Assembly: GCA_022424925.1 (NCBI GenBank)
Contig: JAKMGM010000069.1
Span: forward strand, 1 to 14,836
DNA from: Candidatus Poseidoniaceae archaeon
GTDB taxonomy: Archaea > Thermoplasmatota > Poseidoniia > Poseidoniales > Poseidoniaceae
Direction of reading: 5' to 3'
Length of the DNA: 14,836 bases
Made by a program: the position numbers and the translations under genes
Notes under the pieces: generated by a model
What the model saw: the letters and a program-made list of their open reading frames with translations, nothing else
Told to the model about the DNA's origin: nothing
Database searches by the model: none
Shown here: positions 1-7,803 of the stretch, in pieces
How positions within the stretch are numbered: position 1 is the stretch's first letter
Layout: each line of letters begins with the position of its first letter

Positions 1-1422
1 GACATGGTCGTGGCTTTAGGTCAGAATGCAGGTTGGAATAATTTGCATATTCGCACGGGTTTTGCTGCCGAAATGGCGGAGCGTCATGCCCGTTTGGCAA
101 AACAAGCCGCGCAAGCATCTGAACAACGACCGCTCGTTGCAAACCACCCCCAACTTCCATCAACGGTTGCTTTGTATTACGAGGATGTCCAGCAACGTGA
201 ATTTGATGCGAGTGTGTTGGCATGCCTGCCTTTGGTTGGTGATGAGATACCAGAGGGGGCGACGCATGGAGTTATTCTCGACAAAACGTGTTTTTACCCA
301 GAAGGAGGTGGACAGGAGGGCGATTTTGGCCATCTCCACACCGACTCAACACATCTTGAGGTACTCGATACACGTAAAGTTGGAGAACACGTCGTGCACC
401 TGGTCAACGGTATGTTTGAGGTTGGAGAACTGCTTCATGGCAGCATCAATTGGAATCGACGAAAGCAATTGATGGATCACCATACTGCCGTGCATATCGT
501 CGGTGGAGCAGCACGTAGAGTTCTTGGTCCACATATCTACCAGGCAGGAGCAAACAAATCGATTGAATCGGGACGACTCGACATCACACATTTCAACCGA
601 TTGACGCGAGTAGATTTAGATGCAATTGAATCGATTGCTAACGAGGTCTTAGGTCAAGTCCAACGGACTGAAAAGTCAGAACTCAATCGCAAGGATGCAG
701 ACAAGAAATACGGCTTTGATTTGTACCAAGGCGGCGCACCGAAAGGTAATTCGATACGGATTTTACGTATCTCAGACCACGATATCCAAGCGTGTGGAGG
801 GACTCACCATGACGAGCCAGGTCAAATTGGTTCGATACGGATCATACGTTCTTCGGCAGTCCAAGACGGCGTTGAACGTCTTCACATTGTTGCAGGTCAA
901 GCGGCTTTGAAGTACGCTCGCATTCAAGACGAACTGCTGCGTAAAGCAAGCGAAGTCTACGGTATCCCATCGCACGATTTGCCAAAAACCACAGAGCGAT
1001 TCTACAACGAGTGGAGGGAGCAGCGAAAGACCATTGAGCAACTTGAGGCGGAAATTGTACGGCTTCGAACCTCCGGAGGTGGTTCGGATTCATCTGAGAT
1101 TGACGGTGTTCGAATCGTGATTATGGAAGTAACCGGCGACCTCAAAAAAATGACGAAAATGCTGAAAGAACTCACACTCGACGCAAGCCAACCTACACTC
1201 GCTGTACTGGGTTCACGCGAAGGCGGCGGTAAATTGATGATTGCCGTTACAGAGCAAACTGCAGCGAGCGAGAGGTATGACGCTGTTTCTATCTTGCGTG
1301 CTGTCGCTCCACACATCAAGGGCGGAGGCGGAGGAAGGCCTACTCTAGCTCAGGGCGGCGGTTCCTATCCTGAAGGCCTTGATGACGCACTTTCAGCTGC
1401 CCGGGCTCATATCGGCCTGTAG
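1..1422 (+). CDS. alaS: Alanyl-tRNA synthetase, C-terminal part (5' truncated by window edge)
   Basis: This is the C-terminal half of alanyl-tRNA synthetase, which charges tRNA-Ala and hydrolyses mischarged Ser- or Gly-tRNA-Ala. The frame is open to base 1, so the catalytic domain lies outside the window. Counting from the Met at base 4, the editing domain carries the zinc-site motif HHTAVH (residues 159-164) and CGGTH (264-268), both hallmarks of AlaRS editing domains. The stretch QAGANKS followed by RLDITHF is the archaeal rather than bacterial form. A helical linker (about 330-360) leads to a C-terminal DHHA1/C-Ala domain, shown by the glycine-rich GGGGGRPTLAQGGG near 440-453. The end looks complete. 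Its TAG stop directly abuts the stop of the convergent Nudix gene. Identity is secure; the archaeal assignment rests on remembered family patterns. Confidence 0.96.
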   Translation, partial: DMVVALGQNAGWNNLHIRTGFAAEMAERHARLAKQAAQASEQRPLVANHPQLPSTVALYYEDVQQREFDASVLACLPLVGDEIPEGATHGVILDKTCFYPEGGGQEGDFGHLHTDSTHLEVLDTRKVGEHVVHLVNGMFEVGELLHGSINWNRRKQLMDHHTAVHIVGGAARRVLGPHIYQAGANKSIESGRLDITHFNRLTRVDLDAIESIANEVLGQVQRTEKSELNRKDADKKYGFDLYQGGAPKGNSIRILRISDHDIQACGGTHHDEPGQIGSIRIIRSSAVQDGVERLHIVAGQAALKYARIQDELLRKASEVYGIPSHDLPKTTERFYNEWREQRKTIEQLEAEIVRLRTSGGGSDSSEIDGVRIVIMEVTGDLKKMTKMLKELTLDASQPTLAVLGSREGGGKLMIAVTEQTAASERYDAVSILRAVAPHIKGGGGGRPTLAQGGGSYPEGLDDALSAARAHIGL

Positions 1423-2139
1423 TTAGAGCGTTCTTAGCGCTTCTCTGTCAAAATACGAAACTGCGATATTTTTGGCATCAATGGCATCAAACCATCGCAC
1501 TTCAGCAATTTCTTCGGTTTGTAAAGTCAGTATGGATACATCGCCATTCCATCGTGATCGGTACGTGAACGAAACAAATGAGATTCCATCTTCGGTGAAA
1601 ATATTCTGAGTGACGACTGGTTCGGTGTCCTCAAGCGTGATTTCCAAACCGATTTCTTCCAATGTTTCACGAACACAACCAGTGCTCGGATGCTCATCGT
1701 GGTCCATATATCCACCTGGTAGAGTCCAAAATCCTCTGAAGTGACCGCGCTCAACCTTTGCAAGCAAGACCTGCCCAGCGTCGTTGCAAATCATGACTTT
1801 CGAAACCAATCGGTGTATGGAACGATACACAGCCTCACGTGCAACCGGATGTACGCAGTTATCTGCAATCATTTCGTCTTTCCACGCCCAATGTTTCGGC
1901 CACGCAATGTCAGGATAACCCTTGATTACATGGTATGTCTCTGTGTTGAGTTCGATGCGGGTTGTACGTATTTCCTTCCACTCAACACCCATAGCGTCTA
2001 TTTCCTCTCGTGTAGGTAGACGAATGGATTCCGAACCTTCTTGGCGCCCTTGTACAGGTTTCAAAGGCCCTTCACCTCGGTTATTGACCAAGAGGACTTT
2101 CCCATCATGCTCCAAATGAACCACTTCCGTAGGATGCAT
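1423..2139 (-). CDS. Nudix hydrolase with N-terminal extension
   Basis: This 238-residue protein hydrolyses a nucleoside diphosphate linked to some other moiety; the substrate cannot be read from the sequence. A perfect Nudix box (GX5EX7REXXEEXG) spans residues 143-164: G143, E149, R157, E158, E161, E162 and G164. The preceding strand and turn, VLLAKVERGHFRGFWTLPGG, is typical of the fold. About 112 residues precede the Nudix domain. They begin with VVHLEHDGKVLLVNNRG and contain a Trp-rich patch (IAWPKHWAWKDEM, 78-90). No signal peptide or membrane segment is visible, so it is probably cytoplasmic. The ATG at 2139 has no Shine-Dalgarno match. It is convergent with alaS at zero distance and divergent from the metallo-beta-lactamase gene. 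Family assignment is firm; the role is general, such as pool sanitation or cofactor turnover. Confidence 0.93.
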   Translation of the reverse strand: MHPTEVVHLEHDGKVLLVNNRGEGPLKPVQGRQEGSESIRLPTREEIDAMGVEWKEIRTTRIELNTETYHVIKGYPDIAWPKHWAWKDEMIADNCVHPVAREAVYRSIHRLVSKVMICNDAGQVLLAKVERGHFRGFWTLPGGYMDHDEHPSTGCVRETLEEIGLEITLEDTEPVVTQNIFTEDGISFVSFTYRSRWNGDVSILTLQTEEIAEVRWFDAIDAKNIAVSYFDREALRTL

Positions 2140-2232
2140 GGATGCGGGTGGTAGTCCTGTTTCATCAATGCTCGCATATCGCCGTCAAAGTTCGAGGGCA
2201 TTGTTCATGTATGACCATTCACTGGCATAATT
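2140..2232. promoter_or_regulatory. Divergent intergenic region (Nudix / MBL-fold genes)
   Basis: These 93 bases separate two divergent starts and must hold promoters for both. I see no convincing archaeal TATA box with an upstream purine-rich BRE, no Shine-Dalgarno site before either ATG and no strong palindrome. An in-frame TGA at 2212-2214 fixes the start of the rightward gene at 2233, because no other standard start lies between them. Confidence 0.3.
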
Positions 2233-2943
2233 ATGGCCTTCGAACACATCGACCAACCCGGGTGGGCACGGACGTACCTCTTGGTAGACCCTGAATCTCA
2301 AGAAGCGATCCTCATTGACCCAGTGTACGATTTCTTGGAGTCCTATCTCACGCTCTTGAACCAACGTAATCTCACCCTCGCTTACGCAATCGCTACTCAT
2401 ACGCACGCTGACCACATTACTGCTTGTTCATCGCTTCGGCAATCCACCCACTGCCATTATGCCATGTGGAAGGACACCTCATGCCTCGGCGTATCACATT
2501 ATTTGGATGAAGACGAGCCGTTGATGTTGGGCTCATTGGAACTGAATTTCCACCACGTTCCCGGTCATACCAGCGATCATGTTCTCATCGAAACGCCCAC
2601 ACATCTTTTCACTGGTGATTTTTTGTTCACTGGAGACGGCGGCGTTGGGCGTGATGACTTACCAAGTGGGCGTGTTCGGGCACATTGGGATTCGCTTCAA
2701 AAACTCAAATCACTCCCCGGTCATCTCATTGTTTGTTCAGGGCATGAACCACCAGGTACTGCGTTGCAAGATTTGTCATGGAATCGTGAACACAACCCGG
2801 TTTTGCAGATGGATTCCTACGAAGATTTTGCATCATGGCAAGAAAAAGTCACAGCCGGTTTGGGTTCGGTTTCGAAAATTAAAGTAGCCCTTCCGGCCAA
2901 TCTTTTTGCAGAGATTCCCGATGTTATTCCGTGGATGGAGTAG
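2233..2943 (+). CDS. Metallo-beta-lactamase-fold hydrolase/oxygenase, ETHE1 (persulfide dioxygenase)-like
   Basis: This 236-residue protein has the full metal-ligand set of the metallo-beta-lactamase fold: THTHADH (H56, H58, D60, H61), H112 in VPGHTSDH, D129 in TGD and H171 in SGHE. The order and wording resemble the ETHE1/persulfide dioxygenase and glyoxalase II-like branch: THTHADHITA, PGHTSDH, then TGDFLF with GRDDLPSG in place of the ETHE1 GCGRTDF, and LPGHLIVCSGHE in place of its LPGD..YPAHDY. ETHE1 enzymes use a mononuclear iron held by two His and one Asp (here H56, H112, D129) to oxidise glutathione persulfide. Whether this one uses a persulfide or another thiol or thioester is unknown. 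It has no rhodanese domain, signal peptide or membrane segment. The start is fixed by an in-frame stop seven codons upstream. A protease gene follows 47 bases later on the same strand. The fold is certain; the dioxygenase role is moderate. Confidence 0.9.
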   Translation: MAFEHIDQPGWARTYLLVDPESQEAILIDPVYDFLESYLTLLNQRNLTLAYAIATHTHADHITACSSLRQSTHCHYAMWKDTSCLGVSHYLDEDEPLMLGSLELNFHHVPGHTSDHVLIETPTHLFTGDFLFTGDGGVGRDDLPSGRVRAHWDSLQKLKSLPGHLIVCSGHEPPGTALQDLSWNREHNPVLQMDSYEDFASWQEKVTAGLGSVSKIKVALPANLFAEIPDVIPWME

Positions 2944-2990
2944 ACGCATTCTATGCGAAGGCATTAGTACCGGTGCAACGGCGGTCAACC

Positions 2991-5510
2991 ATGCATAACC
3001 GCTCTGCTCGTAGCCTTTTGGTCGTGTGCACCCTACAATTGCTCTTGATTGGTGTTTCCGCCGCACCTCTTGCCGACGGTTTGAATCCGCTTGGAGATTT
3101 TGAGCGTATGGACGCTGCCTTGGAAAACGAACTCAATAGCGTCGATGACCAAGCGGTCTTGTCGGTAATCTTCCAATTGAATTCCGAGGTTTTACCAGAA
3201 GACCTTCTGCACTTCGAAGAACTCGGTGCAGAAATTTTGGGTGATGCTCCACTCATCGATGGTGGTCTTCTCGAAGCTACTTCCCTCGCTATTCGCACCA
3301 TTAGTCAATGGGAGCGAGTTGAATATCTCGAGCTCAACCGTGAATTAGAATTCTTTTACCTTCCAGCAGAATTTGGCGGAGAACCAACAGACCCTGGAAT
3401 TATGATGCACGAGACGACGCATGTTGTCAACGCTACAACCTCATGGCATCGTGCCATAATCAACACGGACGGAACGGTAGCTTTTGACATGGATATGGCT
3501 TTCACCGAGTGGGATGGCGACGGTACAGCGATCGTTGACTTGGACACGGGCGTTGACGCTGGTCATCCGGATTATGACTACTTGCAACCATGGTCGGGTG
3601 AAAAGACCCTTTATTCGGCAAAATGGGACGGAGTGTGGACTGAAACCCGTAACTCTGACACTTCTTCTGGCCACGGAACGCACGTCGGTGGAACCATCGC
3701 TGGGAACGGTGACGCTTCTGCGGGACGCAGGGCTGGTGTGGCGAAGGGTGGACAACTGGTCGCCCTTGGTACGGGTGACGGTGCTTCCATTTTTGCTGCT
3801 GAACAAGGCCTTGAGTGGACGTACCAACACTCCATTCCTGGACAAAATGAATACCACATTCGCGTCGTTTCAAACTCGTGGGGCACAGACGGTGATTACG
3901 ACCCCAACGGTGCAGTTGCTCAATTGACTGAGATGCTAACCTATGACCACGGTGTCGCTGTTATTTTTGCAGCATCGAACTCAGGTGGCAACGGTGGTGA
4001 GTGTGCAGGTGGTCTCAAAACCAACGTGTATGCCAATACGCCCTCTGCCATATCGGTCGCAGCATTGACGCACGATGGTTCGGCCGTCACTTCGTTTTCA
4101 TCTCGCGGTTGCATGAATCAAATGCACACCTGGCCTGATGTCGGCGCCCCAGGGCGTGACATTTGGGCGACTGCGCCTCGAGGAACTGCCATCGATGCAT
4201 CGACGAAACTTCAAGGTGATTTGTACTACATGGCTATTTCTGGAACCAGTATGGCAACGCCTCACGTTGGCGGAATTGCCGGCCTACTTTTGGATGCTGC
4301 ACCATCACTTGGCGTAGCTGATTATCATCGTGATGACCATGATGAGGGAGATTCATTGGTTGGTGGTGAAGGCACTGCTGCATACGGTCAGTTTGAGGAC
4401 TGGGATACTGCTAATTTCTCGCGTGTCCATGAACTTGAACTGATTTTGGAACTGACTGCTCGTTACGATGGAATGGCAAACGCTTGTGAAGCTGGCAACG
4501 ATGACGATGCTTGCAATGATATTCCAACTGAATGTTATCGCAGTGCCACCGGCCAATGCCATGATTGGCGAATTGGGCATGGTCTTACCAATACGGACAA
4601 AGCAGTCGCTCTAGCACGCACATTACAGCTCATGCGGGATCAAAATGACGACGGTATCGTCGACCACCCTGAATACACGGTTTGGGACGCTTTCGATATC
4701 TACACTTCACTCATGACTGTTGAAACACTTTCCGTGGATACAGACCGTGTTCGTCACGCATGGAAGGGAGATTGGAATCATTTCAACAACGGTGCAAGCG
4801 GAGCGGTTTACTATACAGAAGATTCGCATTATGTTTGGATTCCAAATGGAACCAACAACCTTGTTGCGTATTTTACACCAACTGAGGTTGATGTCGAGAC
4901 CGCTCAAGTTGGCAGTCTGCAAATGGAAATCGACCTTGGAGAAGACGGCTCGAATGATGCACAAGGTTCTGGAACTCGTGTATCAGATACTTGGATTTAC
5001 GATCTTGAGGTCGGTTCGGAGCACTGGAATACGTGGGCGCACTTCGATATTACTGGACAGGCAGCCGCTTTCCTCGGGCTTTTTGAAGACCCAGAGTTTT
5101 TCGAGGCCAGTATCCCCTACACTGTCGATGTGGCACTCACCCTCGATCTTTCATCACCTGTTGACATTTCAATACCGCAACGGCCTGATTTTTATTCAGA
5201 TTTGGATCCTACAACACCTTCAGATGCTTGGGATGATTCATACAGAGGACAATTAACATTCACTCGAGAGGCTTACAACCAGTCAGCGCTCATGCAGGAA
5301 ATCCTGCCAAAGGTTTCCTCTGATGATGATTCAGAAGGGTTCTTCACAGATCTAGGAACTGTTTTGTCAAAGCATGCTGGTGTTGCAGCTTTCCTCGGTC
5401 TCTTGTTCCTGCTCTGTGGGCTTGGAGCAGGTTACGCACTGTACAGGGTCAATCCAAATCGTGAGGACAAAGAGTACGTTCTCGATGCGACCATTGAATC
5501 AGACTCATAG
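2991..5510 (+). CDS. Secreted subtilisin-like (S8) serine protease with C-terminal membrane anchor
   Basis: This 839-residue protein is a subtilase exported and held at the cell surface, probably degrading external protein. ATG 2991 is preferred over the in-frame ATG at 2931, because it directly precedes a signal peptide (Arg, then LLVVCTLQLLLIGVSA, residues 1-24) and avoids overlapping the upstream gene. Residues about 50-125 resemble an I9-like prodomain. The catalytic triad is clear: D185 (DLDTG), H228 (SGHGTHVGGT) and S420 (SGTSMATPHV), with oxyanion Asn N330 in AASNSGG. The end of the S8 domain is the GHGLTNTDKAVALA motif (about 529-542). Between Ser and that motif lies an insertion with four cysteines (C499, C508, C515, C523). 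An EF-hand-type loop DQNDDGIVDHPE follows (550-561), then a beta-rich region. A single hydrophobic helix (about 796-818) ends in a short charged tail, a type I anchor. The stop overlaps the convergent gene by 6 bases. Confidence 0.95.
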   Translation: MHNRSARSLLVVCTLQLLLIGVSAAPLADGLNPLGDFERMDAALENELNSVDDQAVLSVIFQLNSEVLPEDLLHFEELGAEILGDAPLIDGGLLEATSLAIRTISQWERVEYLELNRELEFFYLPAEFGGEPTDPGIMMHETTHVVNATTSWHRAIINTDGTVAFDMDMAFTEWDGDGTAIVDLDTGVDAGHPDYDYLQPWSGEKTLYSAKWDGVWTETRNSDTSSGHGTHVGGTIAGNGDASAGRRAGVAKGGQLVALGTGDGASIFAAEQGLEWTYQHSIPGQNEYHIRVVSNSWGTDGDYDPNGAVAQLTEMLTYDHGVAVIFAASNSGGNGGECAGGLKTNVYANTPSAISVAALTHDGSAVTSFSSRGCMNQMHTWPDVGAPGRDIWATAPRGTAIDASTKLQGDLYYMAISGTSMATPHVGGIAGLLLDAAPSLGVADYHRDDHDEGDSLVGGEGTAAYGQFEDWDTANFSRVHELELILELTARYDGMANACEAGNDDDACNDIPTECYRSATGQCHDWRIGHGLTNTDKAVALARTLQLMRDQNDDGIVDHPEYTVWDAFDIYTSLMTVETLSVDTDRVRHAWKGDWNHFNNGASGAVYYTEDSHYVWIPNGTNNLVAYFTPTEVDVETAQVGSLQMEIDLGEDGSNDAQGSGTRVSDTWIYDLEVGSEHWNTWAHFDITGQAAAFLGLFEDPEFFEASIPYTVDVALTLDLSSPVDISIPQRPDFYSDLDPTTPSDAWDDSYRGQLTFTREAYNQSALMQEILPKVSSDDDSEGFFTDLGTVLSKHAGVAAFLGLLFLLCGLGAGYALYRVNPNREDKEYVLDATIESDS

Positions 5511-6650
5511 AGGGTTTTCTGGAATATTGCCTCGATGCTCACTTGAGGGCAGTGATTGTAAATCTGCAAAGCTCAATTGTTCGGCAGGTGCTTGCTGTAA
5601 ACCGCTAAGCCGCTCCTTCATTACCATGCGAACATGGAATTCAATCCGTCCTTTCGAGCGTGTTAGGTCATAGGAGAGTGGGTTAAGTGTGGAAATGACT
5701 TGTGCTCCAAACTCATCTCGTACTCGAGAACCACGCCAAATTGAATAGCCCCATCTGAAGGCAATGCCAACAACAGCAGCACCGTAGAGCAGTCCGAGCA
5801 CAGTGAGTGCAAACAGCACTGCATTACCATCACGCGATTCATCGAGAAGGTTTCTCACAATGAGGAATAAGAGACCAATCCCAACAAGCGGTTTGAGGAT
5901 ACTCTCGAGCCACTGGTCTACGGGAACGAGACGTCCTTTCGATGGGTCAACGAACACTAAATCCGATTCAAATGCTGCATTGAGCACACCCAGTGCACCG
6001 AGTAAGATGATGTACAGCATCGTAGAAAACAGAATTTCAATTCCCCATGACTGGAAATTGAATGTCCAATGAACGATGAGCCAAGCGAAGAGACCGAGGA
6101 ATGCGCCTTGGGGGACATGGTTGAAATGTATGACATGTTGAGAAAATTCGTTCATTTTTGCTTTATCTTCTGATAGCCCACGGTGTGGTTTCGGAATGTG
6201 GATGATTTGCCAGTGCATCATTCGTTCAATGAATTTGAGCCCTTTGACGAGAACCTCTTTTCGAATGAAGATAAATTCAATGACCAAGAGTACCGGTAAT
6301 CCAACGAGAATTACCGGCAAAGCCATAATTGCTGCGAGAGGAAAAATGATAATTGCCGGCAGGAGTAAAAAGTGGGATACGGTTAGTGGGTGAAACAGGT
6401 CAGCCTCGATAAGTCGTTGGTGGTTTGGACGTATGTGTAGGCTTCGTGCAACATCATCGAGCGTTGCTCGGAACGGAGCCACTTGTCGTCCAGCATCGAT
6501 AATCTGCAGCACCGTATTTCGGTATTGAGACGCTTCATGCCCGACCCCGATAAAGAACCTCCAACCGATACGCATCGGTAGCGCCAAGAGGATTGGAATG
6601 GACAAAAGCCCAGCCGCCCAAATTAGCGCATTCGTATCAACGGTCGCCAT
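5505..6650 (-). CDS. Polytopic membrane protein of unknown function
   Basis: I do not recognise this 381-residue protein. Hydrophobic segments are visible at about 8-25, 94-112, 113-129, 181-197, 206-226, 251-267 and 277-297, so some six or seven membrane helices. The region after the first helix (28-90) is hydrophilic with a possible helical unit (DDVARSLHI). The loop between the third and fourth helices is rich in histidine: H146, H151, H156, then H172, H175, H178 spaced every third residue, with H194 in the next helix. The C-terminal 80 residues are soluble and charged, with no known motif. Start ATG 6650 has no Shine-Dalgarno site. The gene is divergent from the serA-like gene and convergent with the subtilase, overlapping its stop. 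That it is a real gene is supported by length, hydrophobic periodicity and tight fit between neighbours. Confidence 0.85.
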   Translation of the reverse strand: MATVDTNALIWAAGLLSIPILLALPMRIGWRFFIGVGHEASQYRNTVLQIIDAGRQVAPFRATLDDVARSLHIRPNHQRLIEADLFHPLTVSHFLLLPAIIIFPLAAIMALPVILVGLPVLLVIEFIFIRKEVLVKGLKFIERMMHWQIIHIPKPHRGLSEDKAKMNEFSQHVIHFNHVPQGAFLGLFAWLIVHWTFNFQSWGIEILFSTMLYIILLGALGVLNAAFESDLVFVDPSKGRLVPVDQWLESILKPLVGIGLLFLIVRNLLDESRDGNAVLFALTVLGLLYGAAVVGIAFRWGYSIWRGSRVRDEFGAQVISTLNPLSYDLTRSKGRIEFHVRMVMKERLSGLQQAPAEQLSFADLQSLPSSEHRGNIPENPL

Positions 6651-6748
6651 CTTGCTTCAGTTCGGCGAAACAGCCCGAGTGTTTCAATCATCGGGTTCCA
6701 GTACGAATGAAAGCATAGATTCATGTCCTTTCGTGAAAGCCAGCGCCC
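6651..6748. promoter_or_regulatory. Divergent intergenic region (membrane protein / serA-like gene)
   Basis: These 98 bases lie between two divergent starts and should carry both promoters. The best weak candidate for the rightward gene is the AT-rich GCATAGAT at 6713-6720 preceded by the purine-rich GAATGAAA, about 29 bases before ATG 6749. That distance would imply a leaderless or near-leaderless message. The match to an archaeal TATA/BRE is poor. There is no Shine-Dalgarno site for either gene. Confidence 0.3.
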
Positions 6749-7735
6749 ATGGCTCGAATCGCTGTAACCGACGGTATGGCAAAAGATGCAGTTGCCCTCC
6801 TTGAAAAGTCGGGGCATGAGGTACAACTCGGTTTCATCGAACCCGAAGACTTACTGGCAGGGGCTCTCAAAGAATTCGACGCTATCATCGTTCGTAGCGC
6901 TACGAAATTGCCGCGTGAAGTACTAGCTAACAGCGGTACTCGTCTGAAAGTCATCGGACGAGCAGGTGTTGGTGTTGACAACATCGATATCGTGGCGGCG
7001 GCTGAGTTGAACATTCCCGTCGTTAACGCCCCACGGGCATCAACACAATCGGTGATTGAACTCACGATTGGACATCTCCTTGGCTCGCTTCGTCACATTC
7101 CTCGTGCCGACAGGGGCATGCGTGAAGGTAAGTGGGAAAAGAAAGCGATGAAGGGCACCGAACTGTTTGGTAAGGACTTGGGGCTGATTGGTTTTGGGCG
7201 AATTGCTCAGGGCGTTGGCTCGATAGCGAAGCAACTGGGCATGAAGGTTCACACCTATGACCCGTATCTTCCTGCGAAGGTTGCAAGGGCACAGAACACA
7301 GTATTGCACAAAAATGTAGATACTTTGTTTCAAAATTGCACTCACATTTCAATTCACTGCAACTTCAGTGAAGAAACACATCATCTCGTGAATGCAGAGC
7401 GTCTGAATTTGATGCCGGGAAAATCTCGTGATGGCATCCCATGCGGCAATCATATCGTTAATTGTGCACGTGGAGGCATTATCGATGAAGATGCACTGCT
7501 TTCTGCATTGCAGTCGGGTCAACTTGCTTCTGCTGCGCTTGATGTGTTTGAACAGGAACCGGTTCCGCCAGAATATCAACTGGTTCAGCATCCCCATTTT
7601 CACGGTACTCCGCACATAGGGGCGGCGACACTTGAGGCTCAAGCCCGCGTTGGCAAGGACATTGGTTTAGCGGTCATGGCCGTCCTTGGTGGGAAGCGCG
7701 CTGAGACGACAGTCAATTCACATTTACTCAAGTAA
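6749..7735 (+). CDS. serA: D-3-phosphoglycerate dehydrogenase-like 2-hydroxyacid dehydrogenase (short form)
   Basis: This 328-residue NAD-dependent D-2-hydroxyacid dehydrogenase most likely oxidises 3-phosphoglycerate to 3-phosphohydroxypyruvate, the first step of serine synthesis. The N-terminal substrate-binding half contains IVRSATKLP and VIGRAGVGVDNID, which are typical of phosphoglycerate dehydrogenases. The Rossmann fold has GFGRIA (148-153) and an acidic D171 after the second strand, indicating NAD rather than NADP. Catalytic residues are R241 (NCARGG), E270 (DVFEQEP) and H289 (TPHIGAAT). It stops after the catalytic core, without the ACT or intervening domains of long SerA forms, so serine feedback through ACT is absent. 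About eight extra residues (KSRDGIPCGN region, 225-234) sit just before the strand leading to R241. The family is certain; a related hydroxyacid substrate cannot be excluded. dinB follows on the same strand. Confidence 0.9.
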   Translation: MARIAVTDGMAKDAVALLEKSGHEVQLGFIEPEDLLAGALKEFDAIIVRSATKLPREVLANSGTRLKVIGRAGVGVDNIDIVAAAELNIPVVNAPRASTQSVIELTIGHLLGSLRHIPRADRGMREGKWEKKAMKGTELFGKDLGLIGFGRIAQGVGSIAKQLGMKVHTYDPYLPAKVARAQNTVLHKNVDTLFQNCTHISIHCNFSEETHHLVNAERLNLMPGKSRDGIPCGNHIVNCARGGIIDEDALLSALQSGQLASAALDVFEQEPVPPEYQLVQHPHFHGTPHIGAATLEAQARVGKDIGLAVMAVLGGKRAETTVNSHLLK

Positions 7736-7760
7736 TACTTTCACACGAAAGTACCGTGTG
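7736..7760 (+). other. Two overlapping, mutually exclusive hairpins after serA
   Basis: Immediately after the serA-like stop, TACTTTC (7736-7742) pairs perfectly with GAAAGTA (7747-7753) around an ACAC loop. The overlapping CACACG (7742-7747) can instead pair with CGTGTG (7755-7760) around a 7-base loop. Both cannot form at once. The segment GAAAGTAC recurs at 7769-7776. No T-run follows, so it is not an ordinary intrinsic terminator. The pairing is seen directly; a function is only a guess. Confidence 0.35.
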
Positions 7761-7803
7761 GGTCTGGTGAAAGTACGACGGCTCTACGCGTTAAATCTAC
7801 GGT

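Noticed and set aside
1426..1446. Possible terminator hairpin at the alaS/Nudix junction
   Set aside because: Only about four base pairs (AGCG/CGCT) can form and no T-run follows on either strand.
2931..2990. Longer start for the subtilase at ATG 2931
   Set aside because: It overlaps the end of the upstream gene and puts 20 charged or polar residues before the signal peptide that begins at the Met at 2991.
3441..3857. Several long alternative-frame ORFs across the subtilase catalytic region
   Set aside because: They shadow the S8 frame, which contains the intact catalytic triad motifs; the products are rich in Ser, Arg and Pro typical of antisense reading.
6713..6720. TATA-like GCATAGAT as a firm promoter for the serA-like gene
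   Set aside because: The distance to the ATG is suitable, but the match to an archaeal TATA box is weak and similar AT-rich octamers occur by chance, so it is mentioned only within the intergenic entry.
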